From the NCBI GenBank assembly GCA_015059095.1, contig SVBA01000004.1, forward strand, positions 1 to 64,000: a stretch of 64,000 nt of DNA, written 5' to 3'. How positions within the stretch are numbered: the stretch's first letter is position 1; each line of letters starts with the position of its first letter. Below the pieces are notes generated by a model. That model made no database searches and had not been told where the DNA came from. It saw nothing but the letters and a program-made list of their open reading frames with translations. Below, piece after piece: positions 10,172 through 20,573 of the stretch. The translations under genes and the position numbers were made by a program. The stretch comes from Erysipelotrichaceae bacterium (lineage in GTDB: Bacteria > Bacillota_I > Bacilli_A > RFN20 > CAG-449).

Positions 10172-12223
10172 ATGAAAAAAAGTATTTTATTTTGTCTTGG
10201 ATTGCTAACTTCAACTTTAGTAATTACAGGATGTCAATCACCAAGTTCATCAATTAATGAAAATGTGGTTGTCGAAGGTATTTCTATTGAAAGTAAAGAT
10301 AATATTAGAAATATCAAAGAAGGAGAAACTTTACTTTTAAGTGTAAAAGCCTATCCTATAGGAGCTTCTTCGGAAGTTACTTGGTCATCTTCAGATGAAT
10401 CAATTGCAACAGTTAATGAAAATGGTTTAGTAACTGCAATAAAAAAAGGTAATGTAAACATTATTGCTACATCTAAATCAAATAGTGAAGTATCACAATC
10501 ATTTGCATTAATTGTTGAAAAAAATGAAGTGGTAAAAGTTAATCCAACTAGAGTATCAATTTATGCTAAAGATAATGCTAAAACATTACAAATTGCAAAA
10601 ACTTTAGAATTAACAATTAAAGTTGAACCTGAAAATGCTGATACTAGTATTGAATGGAGTTCATCTGATAAAACTATTGCAACAGTATCTAATAGAGGAT
10701 TAGTTACTGGAGTTAAAGAAGGTAAAGTCACTATTACTGCTACTTCTTTAGTAGATGATACAATTAAGGATTCTATTGAATTAATTATTGAAAAATCTGA
10801 TGATCCAATTGTCAATTTGGATTGGGCAAAAATGGAATATACTACACATGCTGATTATTATAGTGCAGATGTAGAAAATGATACTCCAATGAAAATTAAA
10901 GGAGTAGTTACTCATATTTCTCCTAGTGATGGTGGAAAAGTAAATTACTTTATTCAAAATGGTATTGATGGATATTATGTATATGCTCAAGATACTTCAG
11001 TTTTCCCAGTTACATTAGGTGAATCTTATGAAGTTGGTGGATATAAAAAGTATTATAGAGGACTAAATGAAATCGTTAATGTTGAACATTTTGTTAAGTT
11101 AGATGAAAAATTGACTTATACTGTAAATCATTTAACAGAAGGAGATATTACAGATAGAAGTAAAACTGATATTTATCATGCTTCTTTAGTAAGTGGTTCC
11201 GCAGTTATGGAAAGTGGTAGTGTAAATGACAGTAAAGCATATAGTTTACATGCAAAAGTTAATGGTTACTCTACTACATTTAGAATTGATCCTTCTTATA
11301 TGACAAGTGAAGAATTTACTGCTATTAATTCTAAGTTTAAAGGATGTGTAGCAGGAACAAATTTTGAATTTAAAGGTTATTTAACTGCATTTAATTATTA
11401 TGGCCTTCCTCCTCATCAAGTACAAGTTGTAAGAGCTAGTGATATTGAAATTCAAGAAGCGAGTGCAGAACAATTATTAGACGCTGCTAAAGGTGTATTA
11501 TCTATTTCAACTACTATTCCAATGTCTAAAAATTCTATTTCTTTACCATCAAGTGTTGATGGATTTAATGGAATGAGTGTATCTTGGGCTAGTGATAATG
11601 CTTGTATTGATGTTACAACAGGAAATGTTACTCATGGTGCAACTAATCAAAAAGTAACATTAACTGCGACTTTAAAATTAGAAGATAAAACGGTTACAAA
11701 AGTATTCGAAGTTACTGTATTTGCTAATGATACAAATACATATGAAACAATGGTAACTTTAGATTTAGAAGATGCGGCTGATGTATCTACTTATAATATG
11801 TCTGCAACTAAAGACACTTATGAAGAAGGTGATATTAATTTATCAGGCCACAATTGGAAATTAGCTAGCGCATTAATCGCTTGTGATAAAAACGATGTTT
11901 ATGAAGGAAGATTTGGAATAAGAGCACAAACCTCAAAAGGCGGTTCTAGAATTGAAATTTTAGATGATGGAGACTATAGAGTAGTTGAATTTGATGTCTC
12001 TGTATATGGTGCAGATGCTCCAGCATTACTTAAAGTTCAATATTCAAGTGATTCAGGTGCTACTTGGACAACTCATGAAACTGTTATTTTAGTTGATTTC
12101 TATGAATTAGAAACATTTAGAATCCATTTGCCACAAGGTACAAATCGTGTTGCTTTAGTTGGTGAACAATATAATGAATCTGGTAATAGATTAAGCTTCG
12201 ACAATATTAAATTAATGAAATAA
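10172..12223 (+). CDS. lipoprotein with two Big2-type Ig-like domains and an OB-like domain
   Basis: Lipobox VITGC; repeated VTWSSSDESIATVNENGLVTA and IEWSSSDKTIATVSNRGLVTG. Confidence 0.75.
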   Translation: MKKSILFCLGLLTSTLVITGCQSPSSSINENVVVEGISIESKDNIRNIKEGETLLLSVKAYPIGASSEVTWSSSDESIATVNENGLVTAIKKGNVNIIATSKSNSEVSQSFALIVEKNEVVKVNPTRVSIYAKDNAKTLQIAKTLELTIKVEPENADTSIEWSSSDKTIATVSNRGLVTGVKEGKVTITATSLVDDTIKDSIELIIEKSDDPIVNLDWAKMEYTTHADYYSADVENDTPMKIKGVVTHISPSDGGKVNYFIQNGIDGYYVYAQDTSVFPVTLGESYEVGGYKKYYRGLNEIVNVEHFVKLDEKLTYTVNHLTEGDITDRSKTDIYHASLVSGSAVMESGSVNDSKAYSLHAKVNGYSTTFRIDPSYMTSEEFTAINSKFKGCVAGTNFEFKGYLTAFNYYGLPPHQVQVVRASDIEIQEASAEQLLDAAKGVLSISTTIPMSKNSISLPSSVDGFNGMSVSWASDNACIDVTTGNVTHGATNQKVTLTATLKLEDKTVTKVFEVTVFANDTNTYETMVTLDLEDAADVSTYNMSATKDTYEEGDINLSGHNWKLASALIACDKNDVYEGRFGIRAQTSKGGSRIEILDDGDYRVVEFDVSVYGADAPALLKVQYSSDSGATWTTHETVILVDFYELETFRIHLPQGTNRVALVGEQYNESGNRLSFDNIKLMK

Positions 12224-12241
12224 ATATTGAGGTATTAATTA

Positions 12242-13726
12242 ATGAAAAAAACTAGAATTTTATTATGTTTAGCTACTATTATTGGTTTAACTGGGTGTAA
12301 TAATAAACCAAGTGAAGAAGTTAAAGTAAAAAGTGTCGAAATCATTAAAAATCAAGTCCAAATTGAAGATTTAGAAGTTATTATTGGTGATCAAATTGAT
12401 TTAAATATTTTAGTTAATGATAATTTAACTCCAAGTCTAACTTGGGAGAGTTCTAACCCTTCAATTGTAAGTGTTGATAAAGATGGTAAACTTAACGTAC
12501 TTGATAAAGGTGATGTTATTGTCACTGTTAAAGTTACAGATGCTCCATACATTACTGATAGTATTCATGTTAGTTCTTCAAAAAAAGTAGAGCAAACAGG
12601 TGTTGGTAGTGGTAAAACAAAGAATGATCCTATTTTTATAGGTAATGAAGGAGAAGATGAACCAATTGAAGTTTATTTCTTAGAAATGACTCAAATTTAT
12701 TCTGATTCAATTTTTATAAAAAAAGGTAATGTTGAAGTATTAATTGATGCTGGTTATCAATATGATGGTCAATATGTCAATAAAGTCTTAACTCAATATT
12801 GCACTGATAATCGATTAGATTTATTAATGGCAAGTCATAGTGATGGTGATCATATTGATGGATATGCTAATGCATTAGAAACAATGGGCGATGTCTCATT
12901 AATGATCGATTATGGTGGAAATGGTAGTGGTAATGTTTTAAATGCTAGAAATAAATATACTGCTAAAGGCATGAAATATTATTCCGCATATGATTGTGTT
13001 AATGGAATAGGCGATGCTCAAACTAGATATTATTTAACAAAAGATTTCTATGTTGATGTATTAAATACAGGTAATTATATTGCTTCTAATGAAAAATCAG
13101 CAGGAAATGCTAATTCTTTAGCAGTAATCTTCCATTATAAGGATTTCTCATTCTTTACTGGAGGAGATTTAACAACAGAAAGTGAAAAAGATTTATTAAA
13201 AAATGAAGTGCTTCCTGAAGTTACTTTATTTAAAGCTCACCACCATGGTTCAAATGGTTCTAATAGTGCAGAACTTTTAAATACGATTAATCCTAAAGCT
13301 GTTGCAATTTCTGCTGCTAGAGCGAGTAGATATGGTATTACTTATACTGGACCGAAAGAATCAGATACTTATAATTTAGATGCTGCAAGTGGTCACCCTT
13401 ATGAAAACGCCATTAAAAATATTTATAGTGCCCCTAATATTTCACAAAATCTTAACGTTTATTGGAATGCTGTAAATGGAACGATGAAATTTACTTCATA
13501 TGGTGAAGATGATTTTGAATTTACTGGTAGTAAAACTATGAAAGGTTATTATGATTTATCAAAAACAAATGGAGTAGGTGTATGGAATAGTACACTTAAC
13601 GATTTTGAAAATAGAGTTACTGGTGAAGAAAATTTTAAATTCCATGAAACTGTTGCTTTTAAAGCAAGAAATTATCAACAATATTTACCTCAATGGGCAA
13701 GAGATCAATACTTCTCAAATAACTAA
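12242..13726 (+). CDS. lipoprotein with Big2-like domain and ComEC-type metallo-beta-lactamase domain
   Basis: Lipobox GLTGC; LTWESSNPSIVSVDKDGKL; SHSDGDHIDG; FKAHHHGSNGSNS. Confidence 0.8.
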   Translation: MKKTRILLCLATIIGLTGCNNKPSEEVKVKSVEIIKNQVQIEDLEVIIGDQIDLNILVNDNLTPSLTWESSNPSIVSVDKDGKLNVLDKGDVIVTVKVTDAPYITDSIHVSSSKKVEQTGVGSGKTKNDPIFIGNEGEDEPIEVYFLEMTQIYSDSIFIKKGNVEVLIDAGYQYDGQYVNKVLTQYCTDNRLDLLMASHSDGDHIDGYANALETMGDVSLMIDYGGNGSGNVLNARNKYTAKGMKYYSAYDCVNGIGDAQTRYYLTKDFYVDVLNTGNYIASNEKSAGNANSLAVIFHYKDFSFFTGGDLTTESEKDLLKNEVLPEVTLFKAHHHGSNGSNSAELLNTINPKAVAISAARASRYGITYTGPKESDTYNLDAASGHPYENAIKNIYSAPNISQNLNVYWNAVNGTMKFTSYGEDDFEFTGSKTMKGYYDLSKTNGVGVWNSTLNDFENRVTGEENFKFHETVAFKARNYQQYLPQWARDQYFSNN

Positions 13727-13729
13727 AAA

Positions 13730-13764
13730 AAATAACTTTCTTAGGTCTTCTAGGAAAGTTATTT
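13730..13764. terminator. bidirectional terminator between convergent genes
   Basis: AAATAACTTTCTTAG / CTAGGAAAGTTATTT arms. Confidence 0.75.
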
Positions 13765-14541
13765 TTATATATTTTCTTTTTCTAATTCGATAGCGTCCAT
13801 TTTATCTAGATTATTAATGAATTCTTGCAATTCTTTTTCTTCTAGAGGTTCCATAAATGCTTGTTTAGAGTAGATATGATAAGTTTCTTGACCTACTGTT
13901 TCTATTATTACTAGAACTATTTTTTTAGTAATTAAATTGATGCAAGGATCATAAACTAGCTTTCTAAACCACATGGCTGGATTTAAGAATTGTAGAGTAG
14001 TGGATATGGCCTTACTAATTTTACCAAATCTATACTTTTTAGCAGTTTTAACAACCGCAGATGAATCAATTTTTTGTTTTGTATTAATAATTTGAAGAAT
14101 CCAAGAAAGTTTAATTTTTCTAACTACTTTTAATGGTCCTGTATCCATTAATTTATTGAGTTTATTTAAAATATATTGAATTAATAATGTTAGTTCTTCA
14201 AAAGTTAATTCAGCGACTGGTTCTTTGGATTTAGGGTAGTATCTAGATGCGATTTGTTTAACTAGTTGAAGATTTAATCCTAATATAAAATTAAAATCTA
14301 CTTCCTTATCTTCTTTCATTTTTAATTTGAAAGCATCTTTTACTTTATTGATATCTTCATTAATTTCTTCTACTGTTATTTCATCATTGAACTTTTGAAT
14401 TATCACATTTTCTTTTTTTATGTTTGTTAATGTTATTAAAGTGGCGATTAAAATAGTTAAAATAATTCCACAAACAATTCCTGTTAGTAGAGCGAACAAT
14501 GTTGATAGATTAATATCGAATGTTACATCTAAAATAATCAT
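13765..14541 (-). CDS. membrane-anchored protein of unknown function
   Basis: 258 aa, N-terminal TM (LLTGIVCGIILTILIATLITL), no recognised domain. Confidence 0.5.
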   Translation of the reverse strand: MIILDVTFDINLSTLFALLTGIVCGIILTILIATLITLTNIKKENVIIQKFNDEITVEEINEDINKVKDAFKLKMKEDKEVDFNFILGLNLQLVKQIASRYYPKSKEPVAELTFEELTLLIQYILNKLNKLMDTGPLKVVRKIKLSWILQIINTKQKIDSSAVVKTAKKYRFGKISKAISTTLQFLNPAMWFRKLVYDPCINLITKKIVLVIIETVGQETYHIYSKQAFMEPLEEKELQEFINNLDKMDAIELEKENI

Positions 14542-14685
14542 ACTTCCACCTCAAAATAAGTATAGCATATTTAATATTTTAATGGAATAAGCCAAAAATT
14601 AACATATTTTTTAATAAAATTAAAAATATATTAACTTTTTATTTTTAAAGTATGTATAATATATTCGTTAAAGGGAGGAAAAATT

Positions 14686-16395
14686 ATGAAAGCAAGTAAA
14701 ATGTTAATTGCTACATTAAAAGAAACACCTAATGAAGCAGTTATTTCAAGTCACATCTTACTATTAAGAGCAGGCTTTATTCGTAAATTAGTCGCAGGAG
14801 TTTATAATTATCTTCCGCTAGGTTTAAGAACATTACATAAAATTGAAAATATCATCCGTGAAGAAATGGATAAAAAAGATTGTTTAGAAATTCTATCAAG
14901 TGCAGTTCAACCAAAAGAATTATGGGTTGAATCTGGTAGATGGTTTAAATATGGTCCAGAATTAATGAGATTAAAAGATAGACATGATAGAGAATTCTGT
15001 TTAGGTCCTACTCATGAAGAAATCTTTACTGATTTAATTAGATCAGAATTAAAATCTAAAAAGAATTTACCAATGAATATTTATCAAATTCAAACTAAAT
15101 ATCGTGATGAATTCCGTCCTAGATTCGGTCTAATGAGAAGTAGAGAATTCATTATGAAAGATGCTTATTCATTTGATTTAAATAATGAAGGATTAGATAA
15201 ATCATATATGCAAATGCATGATGCATATTGTAAAATTTTTGATCGTTTTGGTTTAAATTATAAAATCGTATTAGCAGATACTGGTGCTATAGGTGGAACA
15301 GGATCTCATCAATTTATGGCACTTTCTGATGTGGGTGAATCTGATATTATTTATTGTGATAAATGTGGATATGCTGCTGATCAAGAAAAAGCTGAATCTA
15401 AAGTAGATTTATATAAAACTGATGAAGAAATTTTAGATGTTGAAGAAGTTTATACTCCTAATCAAAAATCGATTGAAGAAGTTTCATCTTTCTTAGGTGT
15501 TAATGCTAAAGATGTAGTTAAATCTTTATTATATAAAGATTATATTAATGATAGATTAATTTTAGTAATGGTAAGAGGCGATAGAAACGTCAATGAAATT
15601 AAAGTAGTTAACCATTTAAATATCGCTGAACATGAAATGGTTTTAGCAACTGAAAAAGATATTGAATCAATCGGAAGTATTGAAGGATTTGTTTCTCCAG
15701 TTGGATTAAAAGATATTACTGTTTTAGTTGATGAAGAAGTATCATTAATGAAGAATATTGTAGTAGGTGCGAATAAAAAGGATTATCACTTAAAGAATGT
15801 TAATTTTAATAGAGATTTTACTGGTAGTGTAGGTCAATTTAGAAATACTGAAGAAGGTGATTTATGTCCTATCTGTGGTCAACCTTTAAAAAATGAAAGA
15901 GGTATTGAAGTTGGTCAAATCTTTAAATTAGGAACTAAATATTCTGAACCAATGGGATGTACTTATCAAGATGATGATGGAAAATTAAAACCAATGGTAA
16001 TGGGATGTTATGGAATTGGCGTAACTAGAACTATGTCTAGTATCATTGAACAAAATCATGATGAATTTGGTATTAAGTGGCCTTTAAATGTTGCTCCTTA
16101 TCATTGTGTTATCGTTCCAATTTCATTTAAAGATGAAGTTCAAAAACAAGTAGCAATTTCTATGTATGAAGAATTAAAAGCTAAAGGTGTAGAAGTTATC
16201 TTAGATGATAGAGATGAAAGACCTGGATTTAAATTTAAAGACTGGGAATTAATTGGTATACCTTACATTATTACTGTTGGAAGAAAGGCTAATGAAGGTA
16301 TTGTTGAATTTAAAGTAAGAGCAACAAATATTAAAGAAGAAAAGACAATTGAAGAAGCTAAAAATATTGTTGTGACTGCAGTTAATGAATTATAA
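14686..16395 (+). CDS. proS: prolyl-tRNA synthetase
   Basis: Class II aaRS motifs (RDEFRPRFGLMRSREFIMKDAYSFD), editing domain, GCYGIGVTRTMSSIIEQ. Confidence 0.97.
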   Translation: MKASKMLIATLKETPNEAVISSHILLLRAGFIRKLVAGVYNYLPLGLRTLHKIENIIREEMDKKDCLEILSSAVQPKELWVESGRWFKYGPELMRLKDRHDREFCLGPTHEEIFTDLIRSELKSKKNLPMNIYQIQTKYRDEFRPRFGLMRSREFIMKDAYSFDLNNEGLDKSYMQMHDAYCKIFDRFGLNYKIVLADTGAIGGTGSHQFMALSDVGESDIIYCDKCGYAADQEKAESKVDLYKTDEEILDVEEVYTPNQKSIEEVSSFLGVNAKDVVKSLLYKDYINDRLILVMVRGDRNVNEIKVVNHLNIAEHEMVLATEKDIESIGSIEGFVSPVGLKDITVLVDEEVSLMKNIVVGANKKDYHLKNVNFNRDFTGSVGQFRNTEEGDLCPICGQPLKNERGIEVGQIFKLGTKYSEPMGCTYQDDDGKLKPMVMGCYGIGVTRTMSSIIEQNHDEFGIKWPLNVAPYHCVIVPISFKDEVQKQVAISMYEELKAKGVEVILDDRDERPGFKFKDWELIGIPYIITVGRKANEGIVEFKVRATNIKEEKTIEEAKNIVVTAVNEL

Positions 16396-16422
16396 GAATC
16401 GATTTTATCGATTCTTTTTTAT
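16394..16422 (+). terminator. Rho-independent terminator after proS
   Basis: AAGAATCGAT-ttt-ATCGATTCTT + T-tract. Confidence 0.85.
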
Positions 16423-16482
16423 AAATAAATATTTTTTTAAATCATTATATTGTATAATCAAAGTTAGTGAAGGGTATAATTT

Positions 16483-18486
16483 ATGGCTAAAGTAAGTAAA
16501 AAAAGAATTGAGATATATAATAATTATGCAAATAGTATAATTTATAGATGTACACATCAAAAAAATAATGAACTAAAATCAATTACTGATAATGAAAAAG
16601 ATATTGTTAGTGTTATTAATGATGGATTAACTATTATTTGTGAAAATGATGTTAATTATAGACATTATAATTTTAAAGTTAGTGGTAATCTTACTATTGC
16701 ATTTGATTCTAATATAAATTGTATTTCTTTAGTGAATAAATATACTACTGCACTTCAAAGAAAGACTTTATTAAATAATTTATACTCTTGTTTTGCTAAG
16801 TTAGTAGAAAATGTCACTAATTCATGTGTTGCTTCTAATGAGTTTTCTTTTGATTTTTCTAGTGTAGAAATAGTTTTTTCTCAATGGCATAATAAAAAGA
16901 AAAAAGAACCTATTGATTTAGAATTAAAAGACCATAATTATATTATTGAGGATGATTTATATTGTTTAGTATGTAAAACCTCATCTGAATATAATCAAGC
17001 TTTTGATCTTGTTAGTAAGTGGAAAAATAATACAATTGATGAAAATGAATTAATTCGAGTTGATAATGAACAAATTGATTTTAAATCACTTCAAAAGATA
17101 AAAAAAGAATCTAAAATTGAAGTTAAAACTGAAGAGAAAGAAAAGATTGTATTAACTGACTATGCAAAGATAGAAAGAATTGAATCTTTAAAAAAGGTAG
17201 TAATTACGATAGTATCTATCTTATTAGTTTGTAGTATTGTTCTAGGAGTAGGTTATGGATTATTTGCTCTAGGTAAACTAGCAGTTGATGGTATTGCGGG
17301 TTTAATTAATAAAATTAGTTTTAGAGAAGAAAATACTTGTTATTATGATAATGGAACTATATTAGAAGAAAGTACTTGTACAAAGCAAGGAAAAGTTAAA
17401 TATGTTTGTGTTAGACATGGTGAAGAAAAAGAAGTGGACTTGCCATTAAATCATAATTTCTTAGAACACAATAAATGTGTAGATTGTGGATATACTTTAG
17501 AAGGAGATTTAAAGTTAGATTATGCTACTAAATTAAGTTATACTACTGATACTCCCTATGTTATTAATAATGGTAGTGAAACATATATTAGTATGAAGTA
17601 TCAATATGGACAATATAAAGAAGTAGACTATGATATCATCATTCCTCAATATCTATCTACTAAAGAAGGAGAACTTTATCCAGTTAAAGAAGTTAATTTA
17701 ACATATAAAGAACCATATTCTTGGCATAGAAAATATAAAAATATTACAATATATGTTCCAAAAGGTCATAAAACTAATATTAATATTGGTAATTTTGCAA
17801 TCGAAAATTTAATTGTAGTGGGAAATGTTGATACATTGACTAATTATAGTTCTAGTATTAATACATATGTTAAAAATATTACTGTTTATGGTAATGTTGA
17901 TAATCTAGTTTCCAATTATGTTAAACATAAAAAATTAGAATCACTAAATGTTACCGGTGAAATTAAAAATATGGACTTAAATTTCTTTAAAGATACAAAA
18001 GTTGAACAAGTTAATTTGACTAAAAACACTGATGAAATTAGTAATATTGAATCTTTAGAAGAATTAAAAAAGCTATGTAATATTTATGTTCCTGAAGGAA
18101 ATAAGAATTATAAATCAATTGAAGGAGTATTATATACTTCTTCTTTAGAAAAATTATTATTATATCCAATAGGAAGAAAAGCAAATTATCTTGTGGTTCC
18201 TGATGGAGTAGAAAATCTTGGAAATCTATATACTCAGTCTAATAAATTAAAAAAGGTCATTGTTCCTTCAAGTGTTACATCTTTTTATAAAGAAAACACT
18301 ATTAATACAGTAGAAAATTTAAGAAAAGTATATTTTAAGGGAAGTGAAGAATTGTTTAATGAAAAATTCCCAAATGGTGTAACAATAGATAAAACATATA
18401 CGAAAATTTATTTCTATAGTGAAGAAAAAATTAATGACGGAAAACATTGGCATTTTAATAGATTTAGTAATCCTAAAAGATGGTAA
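16483..18486 (+). CDS. transmembrane protein with cytosolic N-domain, Cys-pair region and BspA-like LRR C-terminus
   Basis: TM around KVVITIVSILLVCSIVLGVGYGLFAL; CYYDNGTILEESTCTKQG...CVDCGYTL; LRR-like YLVVPDGVENLGNLYTQSNKLKKVIVPSSVTSF. Confidence 0.6.
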   Translation: MAKVSKKRIEIYNNYANSIIYRCTHQKNNELKSITDNEKDIVSVINDGLTIICENDVNYRHYNFKVSGNLTIAFDSNINCISLVNKYTTALQRKTLLNNLYSCFAKLVENVTNSCVASNEFSFDFSSVEIVFSQWHNKKKKEPIDLELKDHNYIIEDDLYCLVCKTSSEYNQAFDLVSKWKNNTIDENELIRVDNEQIDFKSLQKIKKESKIEVKTEEKEKIVLTDYAKIERIESLKKVVITIVSILLVCSIVLGVGYGLFALGKLAVDGIAGLINKISFREENTCYYDNGTILEESTCTKQGKVKYVCVRHGEEKEVDLPLNHNFLEHNKCVDCGYTLEGDLKLDYATKLSYTTDTPYVINNGSETYISMKYQYGQYKEVDYDIIIPQYLSTKEGELYPVKEVNLTYKEPYSWHRKYKNITIYVPKGHKTNINIGNFAIENLIVVGNVDTLTNYSSSINTYVKNITVYGNVDNLVSNYVKHKKLESLNVTGEIKNMDLNFFKDTKVEQVNLTKNTDEISNIESLEELKKLCNIYVPEGNKNYKSIEGVLYTSSLEKLLLYPIGRKANYLVVPDGVENLGNLYTQSNKLKKVIVPSSVTSFYKENTINTVENLRKVYFKGSEELFNEKFPNGVTIDKTYTKIYFYSEEKINDGKHWHFNRFSNPKRW

Positions 18487-18487
18487 T

Positions 18488-18517
18488 AGACTTTAGCGAG
18501 TTCGCTAGAGTCTTTTA
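18488..18517 (+). terminator. Rho-independent terminator
   Basis: AGACTTTAGCGA-gt-TCGCTAGAGTCT + T-rich tail. Confidence 0.75.
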
Positions 18518-18661
18518 TTTTCATATAAAAATATAGCGATAACTATATAAATTATAGCGAACGCTATATAATTAACGTTATTTAATGATGTAAGCTTTTT
18601 TGTGTTTATAAAATGAGGTTCATATTTATAATTTTTGCATATCTTAATTTGAGGGTAAGAT

Positions 18662-19504
18662 ATGGGCAAATTGATTAATAACTTAATAACTCCTTTTAAT
18701 GAGGAAGGAAAAATATGTTTTAAAACTTTGAAATTATTATTAGATGAAGCTAGTAAGAATAAAAATGATGTATTAGTATTATTTTCTTTATGTGGAGAAG
18801 GAACTTCTTTATCAATTCTAGAAAAAATTGAAATATATAAATTTGTTAAAGAAAATACAAATTTAGAAGTATATTATTCTTTAAATCATCTATCTTATGA
18901 AAGTGCGATAGATGAGATAGAAAAAATAAAAGAATTAGATGTTTCTACTTTTGTAATTACATGTCCTTATTTTATTAAACCTAGTCAAGATGGATTATTT
19001 TTATATTACAAATATTTAGCAAAATATCTTTCTAGTAAGAAAATACTTATTCACAATATTCCTTCTAGAACTGGAGTAAATATTTCTTTTACAACATTAA
19101 AAAAATTATTAAAAAGTCAAAAGAATATTGTTGGTTTAATTGAATCAAGTTCTGATTTAAACTTAATAAGTTTACTAAAAAAAGATTTTCCTTCTTTTTT
19201 AGTATATTTAAGTGAAGATAAATTGATTTATGAAGGTTTAGAAAGAGGAGTGGATGGATTAGTATCATCGATTTCTATTAGCTTTGGTAAGACAATTAAA
19301 GAAGTAATGGAAGATTATCAAATTGGCTTTAAAAATGAGTTAATAGTATCATATTTAAGATTAGTTTGTGAGATATTTTCTGAGTATAATATACCTTCAA
19401 ATATTAAGTATTATTTATCCAAAAAAGGCTTTGATTCAATGAATTTAAGATTACCTTTAGTAAAAGTTAAAGATATAAATGAAGATTTTAATTTATTAAT
19501 GTAA
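18662..19504 (+). CDS. DapA/NAL-superfamily (dihydrodipicolinate synthase-like) protein lacking the catalytic lysine
   Basis: LITPFNEEGKICF, PYFIKPSQDGLFLYYK, HNIPSRTGVNISFTTL, NIVGLIESSSDLNL. Confidence 0.8.
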   Translation: MGKLINNLITPFNEEGKICFKTLKLLLDEASKNKNDVLVLFSLCGEGTSLSILEKIEIYKFVKENTNLEVYYSLNHLSYESAIDEIEKIKELDVSTFVITCPYFIKPSQDGLFLYYKYLAKYLSSKKILIHNIPSRTGVNISFTTLKKLLKSQKNIVGLIESSSDLNLISLLKKDFPSFLVYLSEDKLIYEGLERGVDGLVSSISISFGKTIKEVMEDYQIGFKNELIVSYLRLVCEIFSEYNIPSNIKYYLSKKGFDSMNLRLPLVKVKDINEDFNLLM

Positions 19505-19543
19505 TTAATTAATGATATAATACTAATGTTAGGAAGTAAAAAA

Positions 19544-20530
19544 ATGATTTATTTAGTATATGGTGATCAATATCCACTTTTAAGTAAAAGGGTAAAAAGA
19601 ATGGTTAAATCAATTTTAGGTGATGAAATTGATGAGTTTTCTTATGTGAGAGTAAACGCTAAAGATACTATCGTTCAAGATATTATTTATGAATGTAGTT
19701 TATTACCATTTATGGGTAAAAAAGTAGTAAGAATTGATGATCCTTATTTTTTAACTTCCATTAAAGAAAAAGTAAGTATTGAAAAAGATCAAGATTACGA
19801 TGCTTTTAAAAAGTTTATTTTAGGAACTTCTAGTGAGGATATTGTTGATGTCATTATCGTTTTAGAAACTAGTTCTATTAATAAAAAAAGTGAGATTTAT
19901 AAAGCGATTGAAAAAAATGGAAAAATTATCTTTGAAGAAGGATTATCTCTTGAAGCTTTACATCAAACAGGTATTCAATATTTTCAAAGAAAGGGAGTTA
20001 ATATTTCTTCTGAGGCGCTTAATTTATTATTAGAAAGAGTTGGAGAAGATGTTTCTTTATTTATTCAAGAAGCAGATAAACTATGTCTATATGATAAAAC
20101 CATCAACGAAGATGATGTTTCAAAAATGGTTCCTATTCCACTTGAACAAAATGCTTTTAATATTTGTGAATATTTGATTTCTAACAAATTAAACGATGCT
20201 TTAAGAGTATTTAGAGACTTATTAACTTTAAAAGAAGAACCAGTTAGATTATTAAATCTATTTGCGTCTCAATTTAGAACTTTTGCTCAAGTATCATATC
20301 TTTATCAAGTAGAAAAAATCGCTCAAGATGAGGTGGCAACTAAATTAAAAATGCATCCTTATAGAGTAAAGATGCTTTGTCGTAGTTTAGTTAAAATTAA
20401 ATATAAAGAAATCCTAAATGTTTTAGATGAATTATATTTAATGGATACAAGAATTAAAGAAATGGCAATTGAGCCAGTAACTGCTATTGAATTATTTATT
20501 ATCAATTTTAATGATATAAAAACTAAGTAA
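19544..20530 (+). CDS. holA: DNA polymerase III delta subunit
   Basis: MIYLVYGDQYPLLSKRV...LPFMGKKVVRI..., EQNAFNICEYLISNKLNDALRVFRDLL; ATG at 19544 chosen. Confidence 0.85.
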   Translation: MIYLVYGDQYPLLSKRVKRMVKSILGDEIDEFSYVRVNAKDTIVQDIIYECSLLPFMGKKVVRIDDPYFLTSIKEKVSIEKDQDYDAFKKFILGTSSEDIVDVIIVLETSSINKKSEIYKAIEKNGKIIFEEGLSLEALHQTGIQYFQRKGVNISSEALNLLLERVGEDVSLFIQEADKLCLYDKTINEDDVSKMVPIPLEQNAFNICEYLISNKLNDALRVFRDLLTLKEEPVRLLNLFASQFRTFAQVSYLYQVEKIAQDEVATKLKMHPYRVKMLCRSLVKIKYKEILNVLDELYLMDTRIKEMAIEPVTAIELFIINFNDIKTK

Positions 20531-20573
20531 CATTTACTAAGTTTATTCATAGATTATATTGGTAGGAGGAGTT

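Noticed and set aside
13578-13793. 71-aa + strand ORF overlapping the MBL lipoprotein 3' end
   Set aside because: Out-of-frame translation of a supported gene and of the terminator
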